From Streptomyces flavofungini (GTDB taxonomy: Bacteria; Actinomycetota; Actinomycetes; Streptomycetales; Streptomycetaceae): DNA of 64,000 bases. The notes under the pieces are model-generated. The model was not told the origin of the DNA and did not search any database. It saw only the letters and a list, made by a program, of their open reading frames with translations. A program made the translations under genes and the position numbers. The DNA is taken from contig NZ_BMVR01000012.1 in the NCBI RefSeq assembly GCF_014650815.1, positions 124,001-188,000 on the forward strand, read 5' to 3'. This document shows positions 41,481 to 50,272 of the stretch, piece after piece; position 1 is the first letter of the stretch; each line of letters begins with the position of its first letter.

Positions 41481-42768
41481 CGGAGCCCCCCACGAGGATG
41501 GCGCTGGCCACGGAGCCGATCGTGTAATTGAGGCTGAGGGCCAGGTCGACGCGCGCGGGCCGCCCCGCCGTCCCGGGCACCGGGTCGAAGCCGCACACGT
41601 CGGCGGGCTTCTCGCAGTTGGCGGTCGGGGCGATGTGGCCGTGGCCCATCATCTGGAGCGTCGCCGCCACGCCGATCACGCCGAGCGGCGCCCCGCTGTG
41701 GCCGAACACGGCCTCCTGGACGGTGACGGGCAGGTTTGCCGTCCGCTCTCCGAAGATCGCGGGCATGATGTTGCCCTCCATGAGGTTGAACGCCCGGTCG
41801 CCCGTCGCGGCGCCGTTGACGTAGTCGATCTCGTCCGGCGAGGCGAGACCCGCCATGCAGGCGCGGGCGGCGCGCACCGCCCCGGCACCATCGGTGTCGA
41901 GGGCCAGGTTCGGCTGGGCGTTGCGGGTGGTGGTCTGGGCGAGGATCCGGCCATGGCTGCGGGCTCCCCGGCGCCGGGCGTGCTCGCGGCTCTCCAGGAT
42001 CAACGTGGCGGCGCCGTTGCCGTAGTTGAGGCCGGCAGCCCGCTCGTCGTAGGGGCGCATGGGTTCGTCGACGAGGGTGGCGGTCTGCGGCTCGGTCCCC
42101 ATGACCGACCGTGCCTCCAGTTCGGCGTACTGGCGCAGGCGGCTCTCGCGCCAGTAGTCGGCGCCGGTGACGACCGCGATGTCCGTCTCGCCCGCCGCGA
42201 TCATCCGGGCCGCGTTGCCGATCAGTACGGCGGACGAGGCGCACCCGCACGACAGCGTGTAGCTGGGGCCGGTGGCGCCGACGAGGCCCGCCTGGGTGGT
42301 CTCGACGTCCGACATCACCGCGTTGAGGACGTTGCGGAACAGCACGGACCGGGCCTCGCGCGGGCTGATGTGCCGGGTGTCGGCGAGCAGCACCGGCAGA
42401 TACGTGTCGACGATGGCGTCGGCCGTGGCGTTGCGGCCCGCGAGCACCGCGGCTTCGCGCAGCGCGCCCGTGCGCCAGTCGAGGGCGGCGTCCTCGCATG
42501 CTTCGAGGAGGGCGAGCAGTCCGTACAGATGGATGTCGGAGTACTTGGCGACGAAGCGCGGCGGGATCTCCGGCAGCCGGTCTACGACGGACTGCGGGTC
42601 GAGGGGCACGCTGCCGAAGTACGTGCCGTCGTCCTGCGCCAGGAACGATTCGCCGTGCGCGACGGCCGTCCAGAACTGCTCCGGTGTCGCCGTCGGCGCC
42701 GTGCGCCCCGGCAGACAGAAGCCCATGCCGGTGACGAGTGCGTCCCGGGGGCTCTTGGTCGTGGTCAC
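41473..42768 (-). CDS. Ketosynthase lacking the first catalytic His (paralogue A)
   Basis: A 431-residue KS-I/II-like condensing enzyme. Cys176 lies in SCGCASSAVLIG and His357 in FGHSGAPLG, but the usual NAHGT His motif reads NGAAT (318-322), putting Ala320 in its place. The protein is paralogous to the KS at 50273, which has the same loss. Such a site can bind an acyl group on Cys but may not decarboxylate normally, which would suit C-O bond (ester) formation as known for NonJ/NonK. That role is inference. Overlaps the SDR-fusion start. Confidence 0.8.
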   Translation of the reverse strand: MTTTKSPRDALVTGMGFCLPGRTAPTATPEQFWTAVAHGESFLAQDDGTYFGSVPLDPQSVVDRLPEIPPRFVAKYSDIHLYGLLALLEACEDAALDWRTGALREAAVLAGRNATADAIVDTYLPVLLADTRHISPREARSVLFRNVLNAVMSDVETTQAGLVGATGPSYTLSCGCASSAVLIGNAARMIAAGETDIAVVTGADYWRESRLRQYAELEARSVMGTEPQTATLVDEPMRPYDERAAGLNYGNGAATLILESREHARRRGARSHGRILAQTTTRNAQPNLALDTDGAGAVRAARACMAGLASPDEIDYVNGAATGDRAFNLMEGNIMPAIFGERTANLPVTVQEAVFGHSGAPLGVIGVAATLQMMGHGHIAPTANCEKPADVCGFDPVPGTAGRPARVDLALSLNYTIGSVASAILVGGSDD

Positions 42769-42858
42769 CGCTCGGACCCCTTTGCTCTGATGTGCTCCGG
42801 TTCGCTCGAACCCGTACGCAGACCCGTGGAGGAGGCTGTTCCGCTCAGATCCGGCAGC

Positions 42859-43869
42859 TCAGATCCGGTACAGGAGGCTGCCCCAGCACCAGACGCCGCC
42901 GCCGATGGACGGGGAGAGCACCAGGTCGCCGGATTTCACGACGCCGCGCTCCCGCAGCTCCGAGACCGTGGTGGGGATGGAGGCGCTGGAGACGTTGCCG
43001 CGGAAGGAGAGGTTGGTCAGGACGCGGGCCGGGTCCGCGCCCAGGTTGTGCTGGATGCCCTTGGCCAGCGGCTCGGTGCCCGAGTGCGGGATGAGCCAGT
43101 CGATGTCCCCGATGGTCAGCTTGTTGCGGCCGAGGATCTCCTCGACGGTGTCGCCGATGTGCGCGAGGGCGACGTCGTTGAGGTCCGGGTGGCTCTTGAC
43201 CCAGCCCTTCTCGCCGCCCGCCGCGGACATGTTGGCGAGGCTGCCGTCGGTGTGGAAGACGGAGTCGATCAGGCCGGGCGGGCCGCCGGGGGTGGCCTCC
43301 AGGACGCAGGCACCGGCGCCGTCGGAGACGAGCATCGAGCCCTTGGAGCCGGGCCGCACCCGCCGGGTGACGCGCTCGGTGGTCGCCACCAGCGCCTTGC
43401 GGTAGCCGGTCGGCGAGGTCAGGAACGAGGCCGCTGTGTGCACCGCCTGGATGAACCCGGCGCAGGAGCCGCACACTTCGAAGGCCATGGAGCCCTTCAT
43501 GCCGAGCTCCGCCGCGGTCAGCGCGCCCACTTCGTGGACGTAGTTGCGGTCCGTCCAGTGGCTGACGACCACGACATCGATGTCGTCGGCGTCGACCCCG
43601 GCCTGTTCCAGTGCCTGCCGGGACGCCGCCGCGGCCATGAAGACGGGGGTTTCCCGCTCGCTCGCCCGGTAGCGGGTGCGTACGCCGACGCCGCCGATGA
43701 CGCGGTCCTCCACGACGCTCGTCGTCGCGTCCTCGACGCCTGCGTTGTGTATTTCCTCCGAGCCGAAATAGTGGCCGAATCCGGTGAAACGTATTCCGGC
43801 GTCTTCCCAGATGCCGTGCTGGCCTGTCGTCATGGACGGAAAACTAGTGGCGTCGGCATTCGACTGCAT
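42859..43869 (-). CDS. KASIII-like condensing enzyme (Cys-His-Asn intact)
   Basis: A 336-residue FabH-type enzyme with Cys136 (EVCGSCAGF), His262 (LIPHSG) and Asn292 (FRGNVSSAS). It lacks the usual FabH DxWIxxRTG segment, so it is a specialised relative. ATG at 43869 has TGGAGG upstream; a dyad of the cluster type lies 33-47 bp before it, so a promoter here is likely. Candidate for chain initiation, elongation on CoA/ACP thioesters, or esterification. Confidence 0.85.
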   Translation of the reverse strand: MQSNADATSFPSMTTGQHGIWEDAGIRFTGFGHYFGSEEIHNAGVEDATTSVVEDRVIGGVGVRTRYRASERETPVFMAAAASRQALEQAGVDADDIDVVVVSHWTDRNYVHEVGALTAAELGMKGSMAFEVCGSCAGFIQAVHTAASFLTSPTGYRKALVATTERVTRRVRPGSKGSMLVSDGAGACVLEATPGGPPGLIDSVFHTDGSLANMSAAGGEKGWVKSHPDLNDVALAHIGDTVEEILGRNKLTIGDIDWLIPHSGTEPLAKGIQHNLGADPARVLTNLSFRGNVSSASIPTTVSELRERGVVKSGDLVLSPSIGGGVWCWGSLLYRI

Positions 43870-43901
43870 CTGGCCTCCAGTACTCGATGATTCATTCCGC
43901 G

Positions 43902-43916
43902 GGTACTCCACGTACC
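43902..43916. promoter_or_regulatory. Cluster dyad GGTAC-N5-GTACC, site 2
   Basis: GGTACTCCACGTACC lies in the 87-bp gap between two leftward genes, 33 bp ahead of the KASIII start at 43869. It marks a probable internal promoter for the downstream half of the leftward run. Confidence 0.7.
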
Positions 43917-43956
43917 CTGCCCATGGGCGTGGTTCGCCCGGATTTCACCGTGGTGG

Positions 43957-44751
43957 TCACGGCACCCAGCCGGGCGGCCCGCCGCCGTCGACTCGTATCA
44001 CCGAGCCGGTGACATAAGGGTTTTCCGCGGCGAAGCACACCGCGTCCGCGATCTCTTCCTCCGCGCCCCAACGGCCCAGCGGCACAAAGCGCTTCAGCCC
44101 GTCCATGTAGTGGGCGTGGCGCGGGAACGCGGTGCTCTTCTCCCGCAGCGCCTCGCCGTCCATGACGCCCGGCGCGACGGCCGCCACCCTGATCCCGTAG
44201 GGGCCCAGCTCGTAGGACCAGGTGCGGGTCAGCGCCTCCACGCCCGCCTTCGCGGCGGTGTACGCGGACTGCCCGTAGGCGCCCGCCGCGAGGCCGGAGG
44301 AGACATTGACGATGGCGCCCGCCACCTGGTGCCGCACCATGCTGGCGGCGGCCTCGCGCCCGACGAGGAATACCCCGGTCAGACACAGCCGCAGGGTCTT
44401 CTCCCAGTCGTCGAGCGGATGCGTGAGCAGCTCGGCGGCGCTCTCGTCGCGCGGCTTGCGCAGCAGCAGCCGGGAGAGGTTGCGGCCCGCGTTGTTCACG
44501 CACAGGTGCAGCGGCTGGTCCTCCGTCAGTTCGGCGAAGACCTCCCGGACGGACTCCTCCGACGTGACGTCGGCGCGCACCGCGCGCAGGTCGAGGCCCT
44601 CGGCCGCGGCCATGGCCCGCACCTTCTCCAGCCGGCCCGGGTCGAGGCCGAGGACCGTGGTGCGCCATCCCCGCTCCGCCAGCATCCGGCCGACGGCCAG
44701 GCCCAGGCCCCGGGTGCCGCCGGTCACCAGTGCGTTCCTGGAATCGGTCAA
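43957..44751 (-). CDS. Short-chain dehydrogenase/reductase (ketoreductase)
   Basis: A 264-residue SDR: GGTRGLG (11-17), VNNAG, NVSSG and YTAAK. It looks like a beta-ketoacyl reductase. The start is probably a TTG at 44751 with AGAGG 9 bases upstream, as no ATG or GTG in frame gives a proper N-terminus. Third ketoreductase gene of the cluster. Confidence 0.8.
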   Translation of the reverse strand: MTDSRNALVTGGTRGLGLAVGRMLAERGWRTTVLGLDPGRLEKVRAMAAAEGLDLRAVRADVTSEESVREVFAELTEDQPLHLCVNNAGRNLSRLLLRKPRDESAAELLTHPLDDWEKTLRLCLTGVFLVGREAAASMVRHQVAGAIVNVSSGLAAGAYGQSAYTAAKAGVEALTRTWSYELGPYGIRVAAVAPGVMDGEALREKSTAFPRHAHYMDGLKRFVPLGRWGAEEEIADAVCFAAENPYVTGSVIRVDGGGPPGWVP

Positions 44752-44840
44752 GACCGTTCACCTCTCGCTCTCGGATTCACCTGCGGTACGGCGCACTTTC
44801 CGTCGCAGCGCTTCCTGTACGGCGCTTTTGGTACCGCGCG

Positions 44841-45887
44841 TCACTGATACCGGAAAACCATGGCGCCCCAGCTCAATCCGCGCCCGATACTGACGCCGAG
44901 GAGCAGTTCGCCGGGTTTCACCGTGCCGTCGCGCACGTATTCGGAGAGTGCGCTCGGCATGCCCACGCTGGAGGTGTTTCCGCGCCGCGGCAGGTTCAGG
45001 AGCATGCGTTCGCGGGGAATTCCGAGGCGGTCGGCCATCGGGTGCAGGAGATTGGTGTTGGCCTGGTGGGGAACGCACCAGGAAATCTGTTCCGGTGTCA
45101 GGCCGTTGCGCTTGAGGACCGTCTGCCCGGCGTCGACGAGCATGTCGGGGGTGACCTCGGAGAGCACTCCCCCGCGCATCACCATCTTGTCGTTCTCGTC
45201 GATGTCGAAGGCGTCGTAGTAGCGGCCGTCGGCGCGCAGGACCACGTCGACCATGCCGCTGCGGGTGGGCAGTCCGTCGGTTCCGCCGCCCACGGACTCG
45301 CCGCGGCGCCAGACGGCCGCCGCCGCGCCCGCGCCGAACAGCGCGGAGTTCTTGAACCCGAAGTTCAGGATGGCGCGCGGGCTCTCGGCGCACACCACGA
45401 GGGCGGTCCTGGCGCCCGTCGTCGCGAGCAGGCCGCGGGCCACCACGCTCGCGTACAGGAAGCCCGCGCAGGCCACGGCGGTCACGTCGAAGCAGAACGC
45501 GTCCCGCGCGCCCAACTGCCGCTGCACCGGCAGGGAGATGTCCATGTAGTTGTTGCCGATCGAGGACGGGTTGGCGCGCGGCCGCGCGGTCGCGCTGGTG
45601 CCGACGATCACGTCCACGTCGGAGATGTCGAGGCCCGCGTCGTCGAGGGCCTGCCGCGCCGCCTTGACGCCCATCTCGGCGAACCGCTCCTCGGGTCCGG
45701 CCCAGTGGCGGGTGCGTACGCCCGTGTACCTGCGGATCCAGGCGTCGTCGACGTCGAGGCCGGGCAGTTGGGCGAAGTGGTCGTTGGTGACCGGCTCGCC
45801 GGGGAAGTAGTGGCCGACACCGCTGAGGACGACCGGCGGACCGCCGTGGTCGAGCGGTGACTGGGTTGCGGGCTGGGTTTCGGACAT
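44841..45887 (-). CDS. KASIII-like condensing enzyme
   Basis: A 348-residue FabH-type protein: WIRRYTGVRTR (50-60), Cys140 in TAVACAGFLYA, His274 in VPHQAN, Asn304 in RRGNTSSVG. All three catalytic residues are present and the N-terminal motif is closest to true FabH. The second ATG (45887) has better spacing to AAAGGA than the one 6 bases upstream. Likely a chain-starting or elongating ketosynthase in the macrodiolide pathway. Confidence 0.85.
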   Translation of the reverse strand: MSETQPATQSPLDHGGPPVVLSGVGHYFPGEPVTNDHFAQLPGLDVDDAWIRRYTGVRTRHWAGPEERFAEMGVKAARQALDDAGLDISDVDVIVGTSATARPRANPSSIGNNYMDISLPVQRQLGARDAFCFDVTAVACAGFLYASVVARGLLATTGARTALVVCAESPRAILNFGFKNSALFGAGAAAAVWRRGESVGGGTDGLPTRSGMVDVVLRADGRYYDAFDIDENDKMVMRGGVLSEVTPDMLVDAGQTVLKRNGLTPEQISWCVPHQANTNLLHPMADRLGIPRERMLLNLPRRGNTSSVGMPSALSEYVRDGTVKPGELLLGVSIGRGLSWGAMVFRYQ

Positions 45888-45906
45888 GGGCATCCTTTCC
45901 TCGTCT

Positions 45907-46866
45907 TCAGAGCTGGTACAGCAGAGCTCCGGAGAACCAGCCCGCGCCCGCCGCGGGCGACAGGATCACGTCGCCCTTGCGCAGTTCGCCGGACTCGGTG
46001 AACTCCGACAGCGCGCTCGGGATGGTCGCGCTGGTCGTCTGGCCGCGGGTGCGCAGGTTCGTCAGGACCATCGCGGGGTCGGCGCCGATGCGCCGCACCA
46101 GCTCCTCGCTGATCCGGGTCGAGCCCGGGTGCGGCACCACCCAGTCCACGTCGGCCATCGTCATACCGGCCCGCCGCAGCACCAGGTCCGTGGCCTCGCC
46201 CGCGGTCGCGGCCGCCACCTGCGCGATCGAGGGCAGGCTGACCGTCCAGCCCGCGCTGCCCCGGGCCTTGGAGACGCCCGCGTGCTCGCCGTAGCTGAGC
46301 ACGACGGAGTCCCGCAGCCGGGAGTCGTCCGGCGACCCCGCCTCCAGAACCGCCGCGCCCGCCCCGTCCCCGCCGACGTAACTGCCGCGCCGTCCGGGCT
46401 TGAGCCGCCGCGAGAACTGGTCGGAGCAGACCACGAGGGCGCGCCGCCACTGGTGGCTGGTCAGCATCGCCGCGGCGGTCTGCACGGAGTGCACGAAGCC
46501 GACGCAGGCCGCGCACACATCGAAGGCCAGGGCCCGCCCGGCCCCGAGCCGCATGGCGATCCGGGGTGCGTCCTCGGGCGCGTACCGGCGTTGCGACCAG
46601 GAGGAGAACACCACCAGGTCGAGGTCGTCGGCCTCCAGACCGGCGTTGCGCAGCGCGTGCCGTCCGGCCTCCACGGCCATGTACGGCACGGTCTCCGTGT
46701 CGTCGGACAGGTGCCGCCGCTCCACGCCGAGGTCGGGTCCGAGGACCGCCGCCTCCGCCTCGGGCGCCTCCGGCAGGTCCGCCGGGATCTCCTCGCAGTG
46801 CCGCGGGAAGTAGTGCCCGAAGCCCCGGAAGGACAGGCCTTTGCCCATCCAGATTCCACCGCTCAC
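45907..46866 (-). CDS. KASIII-like enzyme with Asn-to-Gln change
   Basis: A 319-residue FabH-like protein, shorter than its neighbours. Cys121 (VCAACVGF) and His246 (VVPHPG) are present, but the catalytic Asn is Gln276 (TRGQTTSA). This may weaken malonyl decarboxylation and favour acyl transfer. GTG start at 46866 with GAGGAG upstream. It forms a tight run with the gene at 44841 (19-bp gap). Confidence 0.8.
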   Translation of the reverse strand: MSGGIWMGKGLSFRGFGHYFPRHCEEIPADLPEAPEAEAAVLGPDLGVERRHLSDDTETVPYMAVEAGRHALRNAGLEADDLDLVVFSSWSQRRYAPEDAPRIAMRLGAGRALAFDVCAACVGFVHSVQTAAAMLTSHQWRRALVVCSDQFSRRLKPGRRGSYVGGDGAGAAVLEAGSPDDSRLRDSVVLSYGEHAGVSKARGSAGWTVSLPSIAQVAAATAGEATDLVLRRAGMTMADVDWVVPHPGSTRISEELVRRIGADPAMVLTNLRTRGQTTSATIPSALSEFTESGELRKGDVILSPAAGAGWFSGALLYQL

Positions 46867-46876
46867 ACCGTGCTCC

Positions 46877-48649
46877 TCACCTGTAGAAACCCTGCGGATC
46901 GAGACTGCGCAGCCAGGCGATCTCCGCCTCGGTGACTTCCGGTTCCGCCGTGCAGCCCGCGCTGCTCACGGGCCACCGCGTCAGGGCCGCCACCGCCTCC
47001 TCGGGAGCGGCAGGGCCGTCGCCGCCGGGCGGCAGCCAGGTGGCGAGCCGGAAGGGGCCGGGCCTGTCCGTGCCCGCCTCGCCCTCCGTGCGCCGGAACC
47101 GGCCGAAGTGGCTGACCACTTCGCGCACCCGGGTGCCGGGGCTGGTCACATAGGCGACGCGCTCGACGAACTTGCGCGGTGAGGCCGTGGAGAGGACCAG
47201 GCAGTCGGTGCTCGTGGCGATGTCGTTGGCGCCGCCGGAGCCGGTCAGCCACCGGCCGTCCGCCAGCAGGCTGGTGTTGACGTTGCCGTCCGCGTCGACC
47301 TCACCGGCCGCGAGGACACCGAGGCAGCGCGGGTTCGCCGACACCATCCCGCCGAGGATCTCCGGGATGCCGCCGAGCTGCTGGGAGCGGGTGGCGTGCA
47401 GCTGGCTGAACAGGAACACGTCACCGGGCTCGGGATCCGTGGCGTAGAAGCCGAGTTCGGCGCAGACCGGCACCCGGACGCCCCGCTCGCGCAGCAGCGC
47501 GGCGGCCAGCCAGGCGGCCAGGTGGGACACGCCGATGCCGGCGAGCAGGGTGTCGTACCCGTCGTCGGTGACCCGTTCGACGATGGCGCGCGCCCCGAGG
47601 ACGATGGTCCGCTCGGCGCGCGTCACCGGCTGGGCGGTGACGGGGAGCGGCGGCGGGGCCAGCGGCTCTCGCGGGGTCAACGGCTGCGCAGCCAGGGTCA
47701 GTTCGGTACGGCGTGCGGCGCCGAGCTTGCGTACGTACTCGGCATGCCCGGCGGGTTCCTCCACCCACTCGCGGTACCACTGCTTGGCCCCGTCCTCGGT
47801 GGCGAGGCGCTCGACGAGATCGGTGAGGAAGGCGTAGTCGTCGCGGTAGCCCACCACGTCGCCGCCCTCGTCGCCGGTGGCCAGGCCGCGCAGCGACTGC
47901 GGGTGCGCGCCGAGCGGCGCCTCGCACAGGGCGAGCACGCGCTGCCCGGGGATGACGACCCGCTCGGGGTGGGCGTCGATGAAGTCGTCAGGAACGATGC
48001 GCTCCACCGTGGCGATCACCCCCTGTTCGGCGGCGTACGCGGCCCAGGCGCCCTCGCCCGCGGGCGGCACGAGCACGATGTTGCCGCGCCGGTCCGCGCA
48101 GGCGCCGTGCACGAGGGTGAGGTCGGGGCGCAGCCGCTCCACCAGGGCGAACGGCCGTTCCCCGGCGGCCGGGTCGGCCATCCTCAGGTACTTCGCGCCG
48201 GGATTGCCGTCGGTGAGCCCGCGCTCCAGGTCGCTGCCGACGAGCGAGGACGTCACGGCGTACGGCAGCCCGGTCGCCCCGGCCATCAGCCGCTGCGTGA
48301 AGCTGAGCAGCGACCACAGCTCGCAGCTGAACGGGGTGCCGCGGACCAGGTCGCGGTAGAGCGGGTTGGGGCGCGGCGTGGGGTAGGTGTCGCCGAGAAA
48401 GCAGGTGATCAGGTGTTTGACGGCGCCGGACATGGTCAGCGCGTGCATCGCCGTGTGCGTCGCCGAGGTGCTGACGGTGAACTCGCCCCGGCCCGCGAAC
48501 TGCCGCGCCAGCGCGTAGACCATGGCGTTGGGCCGGGCCATGGTCATGGCCAGGTGCAGGTGCATGCCCGGCGTCACGTAGCGGGACACCAGGGAGTCGA
48601 CGTCGGGGACGACGACGGGGCGGGACGCCGTGCCGGTGTGCGTGCTCAT
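46877..48649 (-). CDS. Fused class I CoA-transferase
   Basis: A 590-residue protein joining alpha- and beta-type CoA-transferase halves in one chain. The C-terminal half has VCAELGFYA with the candidate active-site Glu and LTGSGGANDIATS, a family signature. It could move CoA between succinyl-CoA or acetyl-CoA and a pathway acid, fitting succinate-derived pamamycin units. AAGGAG precedes the ATG. Role in the cluster is inferred only from position. Confidence 0.8.
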   Translation of the reverse strand: MSTHTGTASRPVVVPDVDSLVSRYVTPGMHLHLAMTMARPNAMVYALARQFAGRGEFTVSTSATHTAMHALTMSGAVKHLITCFLGDTYPTPRPNPLYRDLVRGTPFSCELWSLLSFTQRLMAGATGLPYAVTSSLVGSDLERGLTDGNPGAKYLRMADPAAGERPFALVERLRPDLTLVHGACADRRGNIVLVPPAGEGAWAAYAAEQGVIATVERIVPDDFIDAHPERVVIPGQRVLALCEAPLGAHPQSLRGLATGDEGGDVVGYRDDYAFLTDLVERLATEDGAKQWYREWVEEPAGHAEYVRKLGAARRTELTLAAQPLTPREPLAPPPLPVTAQPVTRAERTIVLGARAIVERVTDDGYDTLLAGIGVSHLAAWLAAALLRERGVRVPVCAELGFYATDPEPGDVFLFSQLHATRSQQLGGIPEILGGMVSANPRCLGVLAAGEVDADGNVNTSLLADGRWLTGSGGANDIATSTDCLVLSTASPRKFVERVAYVTSPGTRVREVVSHFGRFRRTEGEAGTDRPGPFRLATWLPPGGDGPAAPEEAVAALTRWPVSSAGCTAEPEVTEAEIAWLRSLDPQGFYR

Positions 48650-48690
48650 GGTCTCCTTCAGGGGTTCGGTCCGCCGGGGCGGGGCACCGG

Positions 48691-50007
48691 TCACGCGGCG
48701 CCCAGGGCGAGCACCGAGGTCTGGCTGCCGATGGCGAAGGCCAGGGACACCGCGAGGTCGGCGCGCGTCGGCCGGGGGCCCTCCGCGACGTGGTCGTGGT
48801 CGCACTCCGGATCGGGTACGGCGCCCGCGTAGTTGGCGGTCGAGCACAGGCACTGGTGGTGCAGGGCCAGGGCGGTGGCCGCCGCGTTCACCAGCGCGGC
48901 CCCGCCGAGGAGGTGGCCGTAGACGGGCTTGATGGAGCTGAGCGGCGGCCAGGCGGACCGGGGCCGGTCCTCGTACAGCGCGCCGAGCATCCGGCTCTCC
49001 GCCACGTCGTTCTTCGGGGTGGCGGTGCCGTGCGCGCAGAACCAGTCGACGTCCCGCGGCGTCCGGCCCGCCTCCGTCAGCGCCTCGGCGACGGCCGTGG
49101 CCGTGACCTGACCGCTCATGTCCATGCCGAAGGGGTGGGTGGCCTCGTTCAGCGCCCGGTGGGCCAGGAACCGGGCGTAGCCGCCGGCGCCGCGGGCCCG
49201 GGCGTGGCTCTCCCGTTCCAGGCACAGGGCGACGGCGCCCTCGCCGAAGGCGAAGCCCTCGCGGTCGCGGGTGTAGGGGCGGATCGCGCGCCGGGGATCG
49301 TCCGACTCGGTGGACAGGACGCGGTTGCCCATCGACCGGAAGGACTGGAAGACCAGGGGCGTCAGCGGGAATTCGTAGCCGACCACGACCACGGCGTCGG
49401 CGGTGCCCGCGCGGATCAGGTCGGCGGCGAAGCCGATGGCGTGGTGCCCGCCCACGCAGGCGCTGCTCAGCGTGGTGACGAACCCGCGCACGTCGCCGTA
49501 GATGGCGGACAGCGTGGCCGGGGCGCCGGGCATGCCGCGCAGCATGGCGCCGCTGTCGTCGAAGTGGCCCGCGTCGCCCGCCTGTGGGGCGCCGTCGTCG
49601 CCCGCCGCCAACGCCTCGCTGACCCACTCCAGGGGGCCGCGTGAGGACGAGGCGATGAGGGACAGGCGCCGCGGGTCGATGCCGTCGGGCCCGAGCCCCG
49701 CGTCGCGGCGGGCCTCCTCCACGGCCGACATCGTCACCAGTGCGTCCCGCGTGTACCGGCGGGCGAATTTCTCGTTCAGCTCCGGCAGGAACTTCCGGTG
49801 GTCGAAGTCGCGCAGTTCACCGGCCACGCCGACGCCGGCAATTCCCGGATCGACGCGTGTCAGACGGCCGATCCGGGAATTGCCGTCGCGCACGTCCTGC
49901 CAGAATTCATTGACGTGGGTGGCACCCGGGAGCATGACGCCGATACCGGTGACCAGTACCGAGCCCCCGCGGTCTTTCCGTGCAGCGGGTCCAGCCAGTT
50001 CAGCCAT
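48691..50007 (-). CDS. Ketosynthase (KS-I/II type, complete triad)
   Basis: A 438-residue condensing enzyme with Cys184 (SSACVGGHH), His326 (CAHGTATP) and His365 (VYGHLLGG), the full Cys-His-His triad. It is the only KS-I/II-like enzyme of the cluster with a normal site and thus the best candidate for ordinary decarboxylative elongation. First gene of the leftward run, divergent from the KS at 50273, with two cluster dyads between. Confidence 0.85.
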   Translation of the reverse strand: MAELAGPAARKDRGGSVLVTGIGVMLPGATHVNEFWQDVRDGNSRIGRLTRVDPGIAGVGVAGELRDFDHRKFLPELNEKFARRYTRDALVTMSAVEEARRDAGLGPDGIDPRRLSLIASSSRGPLEWVSEALAAGDDGAPQAGDAGHFDDSGAMLRGMPGAPATLSAIYGDVRGFVTTLSSACVGGHHAIGFAADLIRAGTADAVVVVGYEFPLTPLVFQSFRSMGNRVLSTESDDPRRAIRPYTRDREGFAFGEGAVALCLERESHARARGAGGYARFLAHRALNEATHPFGMDMSGQVTATAVAEALTEAGRTPRDVDWFCAHGTATPKNDVAESRMLGALYEDRPRSAWPPLSSIKPVYGHLLGGAALVNAAATALALHHQCLCSTANYAGAVPDPECDHDHVAEGPRPTRADLAVSLAFAIGSQTSVLALGAA

Positions 50008-50074
50008 GCCGGAAAACTATCCGGCGGCCTCCCGGACGACATCGGTCCGCAGGTACCCGGGAGAAGTTACCACC

Positions 50075-50117
50075 GGTACTTGAAGTACCAATTATTGATT
50101 TCGGTACCTCTGATACC
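50075..50117. promoter_or_regulatory. Cluster dyads, site 3 and near-copy, in the divergent KS promoter
   Basis: GGTACTTGAAGTACC (50075-50089) is a perfect 15-bp dyad; GGTACCTCTGATACC (50103-50117) is a second copy with one mismatch in an arm, starting 28 bp further. They lie midway between the two outward-facing KS genes. Confidence 0.8.
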
Positions 50118-50272
50118 TGCCGCGCGCGAAAACCGGGTACCGGCGGCCGGTTACGCCCCGGCCGGTCACCGCCCTAACGTCGGCAGCCGTCACCGGCACG
50201 GCACGGGGCATCAGCATGCGCCCACCGCGTGCGGGCGACCTGTCGACAGCGGCCCGCAACACAGGGAGTCTC

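Noticed and set aside
44834..44851. GGTAC ... ATACC pair near 44830-44851 as a dyad site
   Set aside because: Spacing is about 12 bp rather than 5, and the match is only to half-sites.
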